DNA of 38,810 nt from Akkermansiaceae bacterium (GCA_021202525.1 JAJQCV010000055.1:1-38810), one strand, 5' to 3'; shown: positions 1-9,116, numbered from the stretch's first letter. A program made the numbers and translations. Notes: a model not told the origin generated them from the sequence alone.

Positions 1-248
1 CTCCGGCACCCGCACCCGCTCCTGCCGCCGCCGGTGCCGGAGACGTCCCCAGCCCGCTTGCCGGCAAGGTCGCCTCCCTGGATGTAGCCCCCGGTACCGC
101 CGTCAAGGCCGGCGACCAGATCATGACCCTGGAAGCCATGAAGATGAACACCATCATCTACGCTCCCTCCTCCGGCACGATCACCGCCTTCTGCGTGAGC
201 GCAGGCGACACGGTGCAGGAAGGGCAGCCCCTGGCCAAAATCGGTTAA
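1..248 (+). CDS. Biotin carboxyl carrier subunit of a decarboxylase/carboxylase (3' end only)
   Basis: This is the C-terminal 81 residues or so of a biotin carrier protein that starts before the window; the reading frame begins at base 3 and stops with TAA at 246-248. An Ala-Pro-rich flexible linker leads into a biotinyl/lipoyl domain. The biotinylation motif EAMKM is clear, and the accepted lysine is the codon at 141-143. The domain ends, as usual, about 35 residues after that lysine with a GDTVQEGQPLAKIG-type hairpin. The Ala-Pro linker is typical of gamma or carrier subunits of sodium-pumping oxaloacetate or methylmalonyl-CoA decarboxylases, where it lets biotin swing between the carboxyltransferase and the membrane pump. 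The next gene is that pump (beta subunit), 79 bases downstream. It could also be the C-terminal part of a fused alpha subunit, because the start lies outside the window. Confidence 0.93.
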   Translation, partial: PAPAPAPAAAGAGDVPSPLAGKVASLDVAPGTAVKAGDQIMTLEAMKMNTIIYAPSSGTITAFCVSAGDTVQEGQPLAKIG

Positions 249-263
249 CTCCGGCCGCAATCG

Positions 264-287
264 TCCGGAACCTCCAGCGGTTCCGGA
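264..287 (+). promoter_or_regulatory. Hairpin between the biotin carrier and beta-subunit genes
   Basis: There is a perfect 9-base-pair stem (264-272 with 279-287) around a 6-base loop. No T-run follows, so it is not a normal intrinsic terminator. It sits in the 79-base gap of an operon whose products are needed in unequal amounts, so an RNA-processing or stabilising hairpin is plausible. That role is inference. Confidence 0.4.
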
Positions 288-327
288 ACCTGATTCAGAC
301 TACAACCCGTTATAACGAATATTCCAT

Positions 328-1992
328 ATGGGTCTTTTAGATTCATTAATCACCTTTTTACAGGGGATGGGCATCTTCTCCCTATCATGGCAAATGGTAG
401 GGATGTGGGGGATCGCCGTTCTGCTCCTGTATCTGGGTGTAGCCAAGCAATACGAACCGCTCCTGATGGTTCCGATTGCCTTCGGCGCCCTCATCGCCAA
501 CATTCCGGACAACGGAATGCTCATCTCCCAGATGAATCAGCAGGTCATCTCCTCCAATGAAAAGGGACAGGTTACGGCCACATCCCTGAACAACGTGGGG
601 TACCTGCGCGTTCATGTGGCTCCGCTCCAGGAGGCGCCCGTCAAGGTGCCGGACAACCTCACCACGCCTGAAGCACGCGCCCGGTATCTGGAACGCATGC
701 ACCAGCCCATGCAGGTTTACCCCGGCAAGCAGCTGACCGTCTCCCAGATCAAATCCGTGCGCGAATCCCAGGAAAGGGCCAAGGCGGATGCCGCGGCGCT
801 GGGTGACGACAGCCTGGTGGTTGATCCCAACCTGAAGGATTTCTCCAATGTCAGCGGAGACAACGACAATGATCCCGTTTTCCTGCTCACGCGGGGAGCC
901 GGCACCATCGTCGTCCGCCAGCAGGGAATGGACTACTTTGACACCGGCGGCAGCCGGATTCCGGTGGACCTGAAAACCGACAGGCTGGAACCCCTGGTGG
1001 TTTCCGCCGCGGGCAAATACGTGGCCGTAGGCCAGCAGACCCGGGAATTCATGATCACCTCCATCCATGGCGGCCTGTATGACTGGATCGGACTGGGCAT
1101 CAAGGCGGAAATCTTCCCGCCCATCATCTTCCTGGGCGTGGGCGCCCTGACGGACTTCGGCCCGCTGCTCGCTGCTCCGCGCACCCTTCTTCTGGGTGCC
1201 GCGGCCCAGATCGGCGTGGCGGCCACCTTCTTCATGGCCCTGTTCATGCGCTTCTCTCCGGAAGAAGCCGCTTCCATCGGCATCATCGGCGGTGCGGACG
1301 GCCCCACCTCCATCTTCCTGACCATGAAGCTGGCTCCGCACCTTCTCGGCGCCGTGGCCGTGGCCGCGTACACGTACATGGCCCTGGTCCCGCTGATACA
1401 GCCGCCCATCATGGCGCTGCTGACCACCAAGAAGGAACGCGTCATCCGCATGAAATCCCTGCGCCAGGTCAGCAAGGGAGAAAAACTCTTCTTCGCCGTG
1501 CTGGTCACCATCGTCACCATCCTGCTGATTCCGGACGCCGCTCCGCTCATCGGCATGCTGATGCTGGGCAACTTCATGCGCGAATGCAAGGTTACGGAAC
1601 GCCTGGTACAGGCCTCCCAGAATGAAATCATCAACATCGTCACCATCTTCCTGGGCACCTCCGTGGGCCTGACGATGCAGGGAGACCGCTTCCTGCAGCC
1701 GGAAACGCTGCTGATCATCCTTCTGGGCATCGTAGCCTTCGGTGTAGCGACTGCCGGCGGCGTCATCGCCGCCAAGCTGATGAACCTCATCTGGCGCAAA
1801 AACCCGGTCAACCCCCTGATCGGTTCCGCAGGCGTCTCCGCCGTTCCCATGGCGGCGCGCGTCTCCCACAACGTGGGCCAGAAATACGATCCCTCCAACT
1901 ACCTTCTCATGCACGCCATGGGACCGAACGTTGCGGGCGTCATCGGTACCGCAGTCATCGCGGGCTACTACATCGCCACTCTGGCGAGATAA
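328..1992 (+). CDS. oadB: Sodium ion-translocating decarboxylase, beta subunit (OadB/MmdB family)
   Basis: This is the integral membrane subunit that decarboxylates carboxybiotin and couples it to sodium export. The protein has 554 residues against about 433 in Klebsiella OadB. The N-terminus (helices with a KxxEPLLxxPIxFG-like segment, residues 38-54) and everything from about residue 250 onward match the family closely. Conserved features include GADGPT with the sodium-site Asp at residue 324, LIQPPIM, and the C-terminal NPLIGSAGVSAVPMAARVS and HAMGPNVAGVIG segments. Residues about 64-247 form a hydrophilic, charged stretch where family members have a much shorter loop. With the upstream biotin carrier and the downstream biotin ligase and CoA-transferase, the likeliest substrate is methylmalonyl-CoA (propionate pathway). 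Oxaloacetate cannot be excluded, because substrate choice lies in the alpha subunit outside the window. Confidence 0.95.
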   Translation: MGLLDSLITFLQGMGIFSLSWQMVGMWGIAVLLLYLGVAKQYEPLLMVPIAFGALIANIPDNGMLISQMNQQVISSNEKGQVTATSLNNVGYLRVHVAPLQEAPVKVPDNLTTPEARARYLERMHQPMQVYPGKQLTVSQIKSVRESQERAKADAAALGDDSLVVDPNLKDFSNVSGDNDNDPVFLLTRGAGTIVVRQQGMDYFDTGGSRIPVDLKTDRLEPLVVSAAGKYVAVGQQTREFMITSIHGGLYDWIGLGIKAEIFPPIIFLGVGALTDFGPLLAAPRTLLLGAAAQIGVAATFFMALFMRFSPEEAASIGIIGGADGPTSIFLTMKLAPHLLGAVAVAAYTYMALVPLIQPPIMALLTTKKERVIRMKSLRQVSKGEKLFFAVLVTIVTILLIPDAAPLIGMLMLGNFMRECKVTERLVQASQNEIINIVTIFLGTSVGLTMQGDRFLQPETLLIILLGIVAFGVATAGGVIAAKLMNLIWRKNPVNPLIGSAGVSAVPMAARVSHNVGQKYDPSNYLLMHAMGPNVAGVIGTAVIAGYYIATLAR

Positions 1993-2028
1993 CCTGAACA
2001 AACATCATTCCAGGCCTCGGCCCATCCC

Positions 2029-2808
2029 ATGAACTCCACACCCCCATGCCCCACTCCTGCAGAGGAGGAAGGACCATGCGGCGACTGGACCTGTCATGAA
2101 TGGGCCGAGGCTTTTTCCACCAACGACCTGGCCCGCACGCTCCCGCCGCGGCATATCGCCGTCTGCCGGGTGCAGACCGGAGGGCGGGGCAGGTTCAACC
2201 GCCAATGGATAGGGGAGGAAGGCGGCCTGTGGGCCTCGTTCACCGTTCCCCTGGACACGCCGCATGAAGCTTCCGCAGAAATCTGCTGGGGGCATCTGCC
2301 ACTGGTCGCAGGGGTTGCGCTGCTGGACATGCTGCGGGACATGGGCATACGGAACGCCCGCCTGCGCTGGCCGAACGATTTGCTTGTGGACCGTTCCAAG
2401 CTGGCGGGCATCCTGGTGGAACGCCCCTCGGACCATATGGCCGTCATCGGCATAGGCGTCAACGTCTTCAACGACGTGGCCGGAATCGCCGGCATGGTGC
2501 AGGACCCGCCCGCACGTCTCTCGGACCTGCTGCCGGACTGCCCTTCCGTTCACGGCGTCATGGCCGCTCTGGCCGTCCATCTGGACCGGGTTTTCACCGC
2601 ATTCTCACGTGGAGGCATCTCCGCCCTGCGGGATTCCCTGGCCCTCGCCTGGGCGGAGCCCCGGCCCGTGACCGTCTTCACGGATGACGAAACCGTCCAG
2701 GGAATATTTACAGGGATTGACGATCAGGGCAATCCTGTGTTATCCCTTCCGGCCGGCCGCGCCAGAACCATTCCGGCACACCTGGTCAACAGGCTCAGGG
2801 AAGAATGA
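2029..2808 (+). CDS. birA: Biotin--[carboxyl carrier protein] ligase
   Basis: The enzyme activates biotin with ATP to biotinyl-AMP and transfers it to the carrier lysine. The 259-residue protein has the catalytic module with GRGRFNRQW (residues 52-60, the adenylate-binding loop), RWPND (113-117), the conserved lysine in KLAGIL (K124) and GIGVNV (141-146). A small C-terminal SH3-like domain ends in an FTGIDDQGNPVL-type hairpin. There is no N-terminal helix-turn-helix, so this is a group I ligase that probably does not act as a biotin repressor. It lies 36 bases after oadB, in the same direction, and its natural client is encoded two genes upstream. The ATG at 2029 gives a short unstructured lead before the domain. 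Confidence 0.93.
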   Translation: MNSTPPCPTPAEEEGPCGDWTCHEWAEAFSTNDLARTLPPRHIAVCRVQTGGRGRFNRQWIGEEGGLWASFTVPLDTPHEASAEICWGHLPLVAGVALLDMLRDMGIRNARLRWPNDLLVDRSKLAGILVERPSDHMAVIGIGVNVFNDVAGIAGMVQDPPARLSDLLPDCPSVHGVMAALAVHLDRVFTAFSRGGISALRDSLALAWAEPRPVTVFTDDETVQGIFTGIDDQGNPVLSLPAGRARTIPAHLVNRLREE

Positions 2809-2875
2809 GCCTATCCCTCCCTTTTCCATAAATACGGAGGATTCTTTCATTTTCATTCAACAAAAATCAACTGAC

Positions 2876-4363
2876 ATGAGTTACAAGGAATTGACACCAG
2901 AAGAAGCAGCAGCTCTCATTGAACATGGTGAAAATATCGGCTTCAGCGGCTTCACCGCCGCCGGAGTTCCCAAGGCGGTCCCCCGCGCCATCGCCGCCAG
3001 GGCAACCGCGGAACATGAAGAGGGCCGTCCGTTCAAGGTAAACATTTTTACAGGGGCCTCCACCAGTGCCTCCGCGGACGGCGCCCTGGCGGAAGCGGAC
3101 GCCGTGGACTGCCGCACGCCCTACCAGTCCTCCCCCGCCCTGCGCAAAAACATCAACAGCGGCCGCACCCGCTACAACGACATGCACCTGTCCCACACGG
3201 CCATGTACATGCGCTACGGCCACATCCCCGCCGTAAAAACCGCCATCATTGAAGTGGCGGACATCACCCCGGAAGGGGAAATCACGCTGACCACCGGTGC
3301 GGGCAACACGCCCACCTACTGCGAACTCGCGGAACGCATCATCGTGGAGGTAAACGCCTACCATCCGAAGGAACTCAAGGGCATGCACGACCTGATGATG
3401 CCGCTGGACCCGCCCAACCGCCAGCCCATCCCCCTCACCAAGCCTTCCGAACGCGTCGGTTCCCTCACCTGGAAAATCGACCCCTCCAAGGTCGTGGGCA
3501 TCGTCCGTACCAATGAACCGGACGGCATCGGAGCCTTCAAGCCCGGAGACCCCATCACGGACAAAATCGGGGAAAACGTCGCCAAATTCCTGGAAGAGGA
3601 ACTGGAAGCCGGGCGCATTCCCGCCTCCTTCCTGCCCATCCAGTCCGGCGTAGGCAACATTGCCAACGCCGTTCTGGGCGCTCTGGGCCGCAACAAGAAA
3701 ATTCCGGACTTCCAGATGTACACGGAAGTGATTCAGGACTCCGTCATCACGCTGATGAAGGAAGGGCGCTGCACCTTCGCGGGCGGCTGCTCCCTGACCG
3801 TATCCGACGCCATGCTGGCGGAAATGTACAAGGATCTGGACTTCTACAAATCCAAGGTAATTCTGCGCCCGCAGGAAATCTCCAACAACGCTGAAATCGT
3901 GCGCCGCCTGGGCCTCATCTGCATCAACACGGCCATTGAAGTGGACCTCTTCGGCCAGGTGAACTCCACGCACTTCTTCGGCAAGCAGATGATGAACGGC
4001 ATCGGCGGTTCCGGGGACTTCGCCCGCAACGGCTACCTCACCATCTTCACCTGCCCCTCCACGGCCAAGGGCGGAGCCATCTCCTCCATCGTGCCGATGG
4101 TTTCCCACCACGACCACACGGAACACGACGTGGACATCATCGTCACGGAATACGGCGTGGCCGACCTGCGCGGCAAATGCCCCCGCGACCGCGCGGAGGA
4201 AATCATCACCAAGTGCGTCCATCCGGACTATCAGGAAAAGCTGCGCCAGTACATTGCGCTCACGCCCCAGGGCCATACGCCCCACTGCCTGGCCAAGGCC
4301 TTTGAAATGCACACCAAGTTCCAGGAAACCGGCGACATGAGAAACGCCGACTTTTCCGCCTGA
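2876..4363 (+). CDS. Acetyl-CoA hydrolase/transferase family CoA-transferase (succinyl-CoA:acetate or propionyl-CoA:succinate type)
   Basis: This 495-residue class I CoA-transferase moves CoA between short acyl groups through a glutamyl-CoA thioester. Family hallmarks are GFSGFTAAG near the N-terminus, the TGAGNTPTYCE segment, QSGVGNIANAV, and the catalytic glutamate in MYTEVIQD (E284). The frame is open back to 2684, inside the ligase gene, but similarity starts only at MSYKELTPEEAA, so the ATG at 2876 is chosen; it leaves a 67-base gap to birA. The context next to a sodium-pumping decarboxylase suggests it uses propionyl-CoA and succinate, regenerating succinyl-CoA for the pathway and releasing propionate. 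A succinyl-CoA:acetate role (AarC/Cat1-like) is the alternative. The strong terminator that follows closes the operon. Confidence 0.92.
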   Translation: MSYKELTPEEAAALIEHGENIGFSGFTAAGVPKAVPRAIAARATAEHEEGRPFKVNIFTGASTSASADGALAEADAVDCRTPYQSSPALRKNINSGRTRYNDMHLSHTAMYMRYGHIPAVKTAIIEVADITPEGEITLTTGAGNTPTYCELAERIIVEVNAYHPKELKGMHDLMMPLDPPNRQPIPLTKPSERVGSLTWKIDPSKVVGIVRTNEPDGIGAFKPGDPITDKIGENVAKFLEEELEAGRIPASFLPIQSGVGNIANAVLGALGRNKKIPDFQMYTEVIQDSVITLMKEGRCTFAGGCSLTVSDAMLAEMYKDLDFYKSKVILRPQEISNNAEIVRRLGLICINTAIEVDLFGQVNSTHFFGKQMMNGIGGSGDFARNGYLTIFTCPSTAKGGAISSIVPMVSHHDHTEHDVDIIVTEYGVADLRGKCPRDRAEEIITKCVHPDYQEKLRQYIALTPQGHTPHCLAKAFEMHTKFQETGDMRNADFSA

Positions 4364-4400
4364 TCCGCATTGACCATTCGCGTCTCCGCGTTAAACTTGC

Positions 4401-4433
4401 AGGGTCGCTTCCTCGCCGGAAGCGGCCCTTTTT
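4401..4433 (+). terminator. Rho-independent terminator of the decarboxylase/CoA-transferase operon
   Basis: A 12-base-pair stem (4401-4412 with 4418-4429, one T-G wobble) around a 5-base loop runs into a T-run at 4429-4433. It lies 37 bases after the CoA-transferase stop and 18 bases before the next gene. Confidence 0.9.
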
Positions 4434-4451
4434 CATGATTCCGCCGCTGCC

Positions 4452-5174
4452 ATGCCGAACGACTCCCCCTCCCCCCTGCCCGAAGACTGGATGATTTATC
4501 CGGGCGTCAGGCAGGCCGTCCGCATCTGCGCGCTGACGTTCTGCGCTGGAATCGTCCTGACCGTCCTGCACCATCTGCTGATGCCTGTCTTCTTTCATCG
4601 CCCGGGTAGCGCGGCATGGATCGTGCCCACGGCGCTCCTGGCGGAGATTGCCGCCATCATTTCCCTGTCTCTGCTCGTTGCGTGGGGAGCCCGCGCACTG
4701 CTGGCATCGCGTGGCAGCTATGTCACCCGCACACTGAGTTTCCTGATGGTTTTCCCCTCCCTGTATGCGGCCCTCCTTCTTCTCTCCGCCAGTCCCGCCG
4801 TCGTCAGGCTCATGGCGGCAGACACGGTTCTGGAAACAACACTCCTGCTGGCAGCCGTCACGGCCTTTTTTTCCCTGCCGTACATAAAAGGCTATCCGGC
4901 CCCCTGGAGGAGGAGCTTCCTGACCTGGGCCGTTCTCGCGGCATGCTATGCCCTCCAAGGAGCCCTGATCGTTCTGCTCATGTCACTCTGGATGAACCTG
5001 GCGGACAAGCCGCCGCAATTCCTGCCGGGAATGCTCATGGCGCTCTCCTGCACACTGGAACTGGCCCTGTGCTTCTTTTCCGTCCTTCTGGCGTGGACAT
5101 TATACCGCCGCGTTCCCCTGATCGTCTCCATGCCTGAAAAAAACGATCCCCGCTTTCCTGACGGAAAAACTTAA
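4452..5174 (+). CDS. Predicted six-helix inner-membrane protein of unknown function
   Basis: I do not recognise this 240-residue protein. After a short Pro/Ser-rich N-terminus it shows about six hydrophobic segments, near residues 25-45, 57-80, 95-113, 122-141, 155-178 and 190-212. It ends in a charged, Pro-rich tail. Few charged residues lie inside the helices, so there is no obvious transporter signature. It starts 18 bases after a strong terminator, so it probably has its own promoter or depends on read-through. Its frame and codon use resemble its neighbours, and the overlapping alternative frames are far less hydrophobic, which supports it as a real gene. Confidence 0.75.
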   Translation: MPNDSPSPLPEDWMIYPGVRQAVRICALTFCAGIVLTVLHHLLMPVFFHRPGSAAWIVPTALLAEIAAIISLSLLVAWGARALLASRGSYVTRTLSFLMVFPSLYAALLLLSASPAVVRLMAADTVLETTLLLAAVTAFFSLPYIKGYPAPWRRSFLTWAVLAACYALQGALIVLLMSLWMNLADKPPQFLPGMLMALSCTLELALCFFSVLLAWTLYRRVPLIVSMPEKNDPRFPDGKT

Positions 5175-5288
5175 ATGACCGGGATGCCTATTAAAAAGAC
5201 TGCAGGAAAAGACATTTCAGGACTTTGTCCGCACCTGCCATAACGGCCGGCGGTAACAGAGAAACAAATTCCCATACCGGAACGTACC

Positions 5289-8213
5289 ATGAATATGAAC
5301 GGCATCCCCGCCATCCTTTTCGCGGCTCTCTGTTTCTTCCCTTTTTCACTCCCTGCCCGGGCCACAGTGAACGGCTCGGATTTTGAACGGGATGCCACAG
5401 GCTGGGAACCTTCTCCTGGCAGTTCCATTGCCCGGACTTCCAAGCATTACAAGGACGGTGCCCATTCACTTGAATGGAAATGGAAGCATCCCGGTTCCAC
5501 GCTGGCCTATGCTTTTGCCCCCAGAAAAATCCGGCGGGAAAAAAACCTCGCCACACACTTCGGCTTCTGGCTGTACAATTCGGTCCCCGTGAAGGAACGT
5601 CTCCATCTTGAATTCTACAAGGGCGGCGTCCTCCTTGCCTCTTGCTGGTATAACTTAAACTATACCGGCTGGAGGGTCCTTGGAGCCGGTCCGGAACACC
5701 TCGGCATACCTCCGGGCACGGAATTCGACAGGGCCGTCTTCCGGACGGAATCCCCTTCCGGCAGCCTCTGGCTGGATGCCGTCAATCCCGCCATTCTTTC
5801 CCCACCCGTCCAGCCGGATGACCAGCAACCCTGGGCGGCGGATGCGGAGCTTCTCAAATTGCCGCCGAACCGGACCCATTACAGCAGCCATGACGTCAGC
5901 CTCAACCGTCCCTTCCTGCCCCCTCTCGTTCCATCAGAAAAAATCGGTCCTTCGTCCCGCTCAGCCATGCGGGCGCTGGAAAAACACTATTTTGAGCATT
6001 CAGGGGGACAGGGCGGCCTCCCCTACCGGGACTTTTCCGCACTCAGGGAACAATTTGCCTCTCTGGAAATCAGGGAAAAGGGAGGATGCGTCACAGGCAG
6101 GCCGATTGATCTTACCGGCAACGGCTTCCATCCCGTTCCGGGCTCCATCGATTTCAAAAAGACGTATCTTCCCCTTTTCCGCCAGCTCGCCGTCGCCATA
6201 CGGAGAGAGCAGGGAAACCTTAAAAAAGAGGCGGAAACCATGTATATCCTCATGTGCCGCCACTTCCTCGACCAGCGGTATCAGGAAGGGAACAACAACT
6301 TCGGCTGGATAGGCAACGGATACGACTACCGCCATTATTCCCCCGCTGTGTTCTCCCACCGCAACCTTCTGGAACGCGCCGGCATTCTTGACCAGATGGC
6401 CAAAAGCACGGCGTGGTTCAACATGGGCCATGCCATGCTGAGCAGCACGCCCTACAGCTCCTGTGACGAGTTTTACAACTACTCCTCCCACCTTCCGGCA
6501 GCCATCCTGATGATTCCGGACGAAGCCGAACGATACCAGCGGCTGCGCGCCTATAAAAATTATCTGGACCGCACGATCGGGGAAAACGACTACCCTTTCG
6601 GCAGGGACGGAACCGCCCATCACCACACCGGCCACCATTTGAGCTATGGAGGCTACACGCCGCCCGCCCTCCTGCACACACAAATTCTGCCCTTCCGCCA
6701 TACGGAATTCCGCATTTCCCCTCAAACGCAGGAAAAACTGCGCACCTACGCGCGTGCGTGCGCCTTTCAAATCATGCACAACCGTCTTGCCCCCAATCTC
6801 TACCTTCGCAGCGGGGCGCCAATTTCTCTGAGTGTGGCGCCCACGGCGCTGCAACTCGCCCAAATGGGTTCCCCCGACGGCAAAAACCCCATTGACCGGG
6901 AAATGGCGGCACTCTACCTGGCTGCGCTGGACGGAGAAGACAGCCCGGAAGCTGCCCGATACCGGGCCGAAGACATCAGTCCTGCCCGGGTGGAGGGGCA
7001 TATGAGCCTCAACCTGGCCGCCACGGGAATCCACCGGCGGGCTGACTGGCAGGCAGCAGCCGTCGGCATGCTGAAACATCGCCGGGGGCTGGAAATATAC
7101 GGCTGGACGGAGAGCAACAACTACGGGCGTTACAGCCGCAACGGCACCATTTTCCTGACGCTCGGGAAGGAGACCGGCTGGCGGCGCTCCGGCTGGAACT
7201 GGAACCACTGGCCCGGCGGAACCAACCCTGTCCGGGAGAGCCACGAACTTTTTGAAGGCTACGCCCTTTTCAACAACGGCAACGACATGGGCGGCGGCGT
7301 ATCCCTTGAAAAGAACGGCATCTGGGGAAACGACTTCCACTGCCGGGACATGTCTTTCAAAAAAAGCGCCTTCTTCTTCGACAACCTCATCACGGTCGTC
7401 ACCACGGACATCACTCCCCTCCAGGGAACGGAGAACGGCATCGTGACCACCCTTTTTCAACAGGCCCGGGAGGCGGGGAACAACGCGCCGCTGGTCAATG
7501 GACGTGAAACCAGCGGCGCAGACCTGGACGGAACCGTACCCACCGCCCTGCGCGACGTTCTGGGCAACCATTACCACGTTCATTCCGGGCCGCCCCTCCG
7601 GTTCCGGCTCCAGGAGCAGGAGTGGACCTACTTCAACAGGCAGGACCTCCGGAATCCTCAGGACAATCCCTGCCTGGACATCAGAAGGAAGCGATTCAGG
7701 GAAACCCCCTTCTCCGCCAATGCCGCCTGTTACAAGCCCACGCGCGGCGTCTTCGCTCTTGCGTGGCTGGATCACGGAAAATCTCCTGCCCGGGCTGCCT
7801 GCAGTTATACCATCTGCGTCTCCCCTGCACCGGAACAGGCCGCAGACTTTGCCAAATCCATCACCTCCTCCACGCCGCCCGTCTCCATCCTCAGGCAGGA
7901 CTCAGCGGTCCATGCCGTCCACCACCGGAGAACAGGCACCACGGGATATGTCGTCTTTTCCCCGTGTACGGACCTGCCTGCTCCCCTCCGGAGCATGGAC
8001 AGGCCCGGCTTCCTTCTTGTCCGGGACATGGGGGACCGCTACAAAGTGGCTCTCGCTACCGGAGATCCCGGCCAAAACAAAGACTACCACCTTGAATTCC
8101 GGGACGGGACGCGCGCCGTCCTGTCTCCGGGCTATCCTCTCTCCACAACCGTGGAAATCCCCAAAGGGGGAAATGCCGTGCCTCCGCCGCTTCCGGAACC
8201 TGAAACGCACTAA
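5289..8213 (+). CDS. Secreted chondroitinase ABC-type polysaccharide lyase (family PL8)
   Basis: The 974-residue enzyme should cleave chondroitin/dermatan sulfate or hyaluronan by beta-elimination outside the cytoplasm. A signal peptide covers residues 1-25 (cleavage after ARA). An N-terminal beta-sandwich carbohydrate-binding-like lyase domain (about 27-180), an alpha/alpha-toroid catalytic domain (about 220-520) and C-terminal antiparallel beta domains follow. The order and motifs match Proteus chondroitinase ABC: DGTA-HHH with H446 and Y453 at the same seven-residue spacing as catalytic His501/Tyr508, EIYxxxxxNYGRY with E602 at the position of Glu653, and GWNWNHWPGGT and AWLDHG segments. 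No sulfatase lies beside it in the window. The ATG at 5289 is followed by a second possible start at 5295. The gene converges on rmlA with 30 bases between stops. Confidence 0.9.
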   Translation: MNMNGIPAILFAALCFFPFSLPARATVNGSDFERDATGWEPSPGSSIARTSKHYKDGAHSLEWKWKHPGSTLAYAFAPRKIRREKNLATHFGFWLYNSVPVKERLHLEFYKGGVLLASCWYNLNYTGWRVLGAGPEHLGIPPGTEFDRAVFRTESPSGSLWLDAVNPAILSPPVQPDDQQPWAADAELLKLPPNRTHYSSHDVSLNRPFLPPLVPSEKIGPSSRSAMRALEKHYFEHSGGQGGLPYRDFSALREQFASLEIREKGGCVTGRPIDLTGNGFHPVPGSIDFKKTYLPLFRQLAVAIRREQGNLKKEAETMYILMCRHFLDQRYQEGNNNFGWIGNGYDYRHYSPAVFSHRNLLERAGILDQMAKSTAWFNMGHAMLSSTPYSSCDEFYNYSSHLPAAILMIPDEAERYQRLRAYKNYLDRTIGENDYPFGRDGTAHHHTGHHLSYGGYTPPALLHTQILPFRHTEFRISPQTQEKLRTYARACAFQIMHNRLAPNLYLRSGAPISLSVAPTALQLAQMGSPDGKNPIDREMAALYLAALDGEDSPEAARYRAEDISPARVEGHMSLNLAATGIHRRADWQAAAVGMLKHRRGLEIYGWTESNNYGRYSRNGTIFLTLGKETGWRRSGWNWNHWPGGTNPVRESHELFEGYALFNNGNDMGGGVSLEKNGIWGNDFHCRDMSFKKSAFFFDNLITVVTTDITPLQGTENGIVTTLFQQAREAGNNAPLVNGRETSGADLDGTVPTALRDVLGNHYHVHSGPPLRFRLQEQEWTYFNRQDLRNPQDNPCLDIRRKRFRETPFSANAACYKPTRGVFALAWLDHGKSPARAACSYTICVSPAPEQAADFAKSITSSTPPVSILRQDSAVHAVHHRRTGTTGYVVFSPCTDLPAPLRSMDRPGFLLVRDMGDRYKVALATGDPGQNKDYHLEFRDGTRAVLSPGYPLSTTVEIPKGGNAVPPPLPEPETH

Positions 8214-8243
8214 TCAGAAGGGGAAGGCATCCTTTTTCTTCTC

Positions 8244-9107
8244 TCAAGGAAGCAAATCCAGCAGGTACTGGCCGTAGCTGTTGTTGCGCATGGCTTCCGC
8301 CTGTTTCTGCAGAATCTCCGCGGAAATCCAGCCGTTGTTGAAGGCGATTTCTTCCAGGCACGCCACCTTGAACCCCTGGTGGTGCTCCAGCGTGCGGACG
8401 AACATGGATGCCTCCAGCAGCGTATCGTGCGTTCCGGTATCCAGCCAGGTATAACCGCGGGCCAGTTTTTCCACACGCAGCAGCCCCTGCTTCAGGTACT
8501 CCTGGTTCACGGACGTGATTTCCAGTTCCCCGCGGGCGGATTTGGGAATCTGCCCGGCGATGTCCACCACCTGGTTGTCGTAAAAATACAGTCCCGTCAC
8601 GGCCATGTCCGACTTGGGATTGGCGGGCTTCTCCTCAATGGAGACCGCCTTTCCCTCCTCGTCAAACTCCACCACGCCGAAACGCTGCGGATCATGCACC
8701 TGGTAGCCGAAAACGGTCGCCCCGCTTTCCAGGGCGGCGGCCCTTCTCAACTTCTCCGTCAGGCCGCGGCCGTAAAAAATATTGTCCCCCAGCACCAGGG
8801 CCACCGTATCTCCCCCGATAAACTCCTTCCCAATGGTAAATGCCTGGGCCAGCCCTTCCGGTTTGGGCTGGACCTTGAAATCGAAAGTCACGCCGAACCT
8901 GCTTCCGTCCCCCAGCAGCTCGCGGTACAGCGGCAGGGCCTCCGGGGAGGAAATGAGGAGAATCTCCCGTATTCCGGCCAGCATCAGCACGGAAATGGGA
9001 TAATACACCATCGGCTTGTCGTAAATGGGCAGCAGCTGCTTGCTGACGGAAAGCGTCACGGGATGCAGGCGGGTGCCGCTCCCTCCGGCCAGAACAATAC
9101 CTTTCAT
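8244..9107 (-). CDS. rmlA: Glucose-1-phosphate thymidylyltransferase
   Basis: The enzyme makes dTDP-glucose from dTTP and glucose-1-phosphate, the first step to dTDP-rhamnose and related sugars. The 287-residue protein is of normal length. It begins with the nucleotide-binding signature [11 protein letters not shown] (residues 8-18) and [14 protein letters not shown] (20-33). It also has the family segments LGDNIFYG and [20 protein letters not shown] and the C-terminal [14 protein letters not shown] stretch. It lies 9 bases downstream of rmlB on the same strand, so the two are cotranscribed. rmlC and rmlD are not in the window, so the final sugar could be rhamnose or another dTDP-6-deoxy sugar. 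Confidence 0.97.
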   Translation of the reverse strand: MKGIVLAGGSGTRLHPVTLSVSKQLLPIYDKPMVYYPISVLMLAGIREILLISSPEALPLYRELLGDGSRFGVTFDFKVQPKPEGLAQAFTIGKEFIGGDTVALVLGDNIFYGRGLTEKLRRAAALESGATVFGYQVHDPQRFGVVEFDEEGKAVSIEEKPANPKSDMAVTGLYFYDNQVVDIAGQIPKSARGELEITSVNQEYLKQGLLRVEKLARGYTWLDTGTHDTLLEASMFVRTLEHHQGFKVACLEEIAFNNGWISAEILQKQAEAMRNNSYGQYLLDLLP

Positions 9108-9116
9108 ATCAATCTC

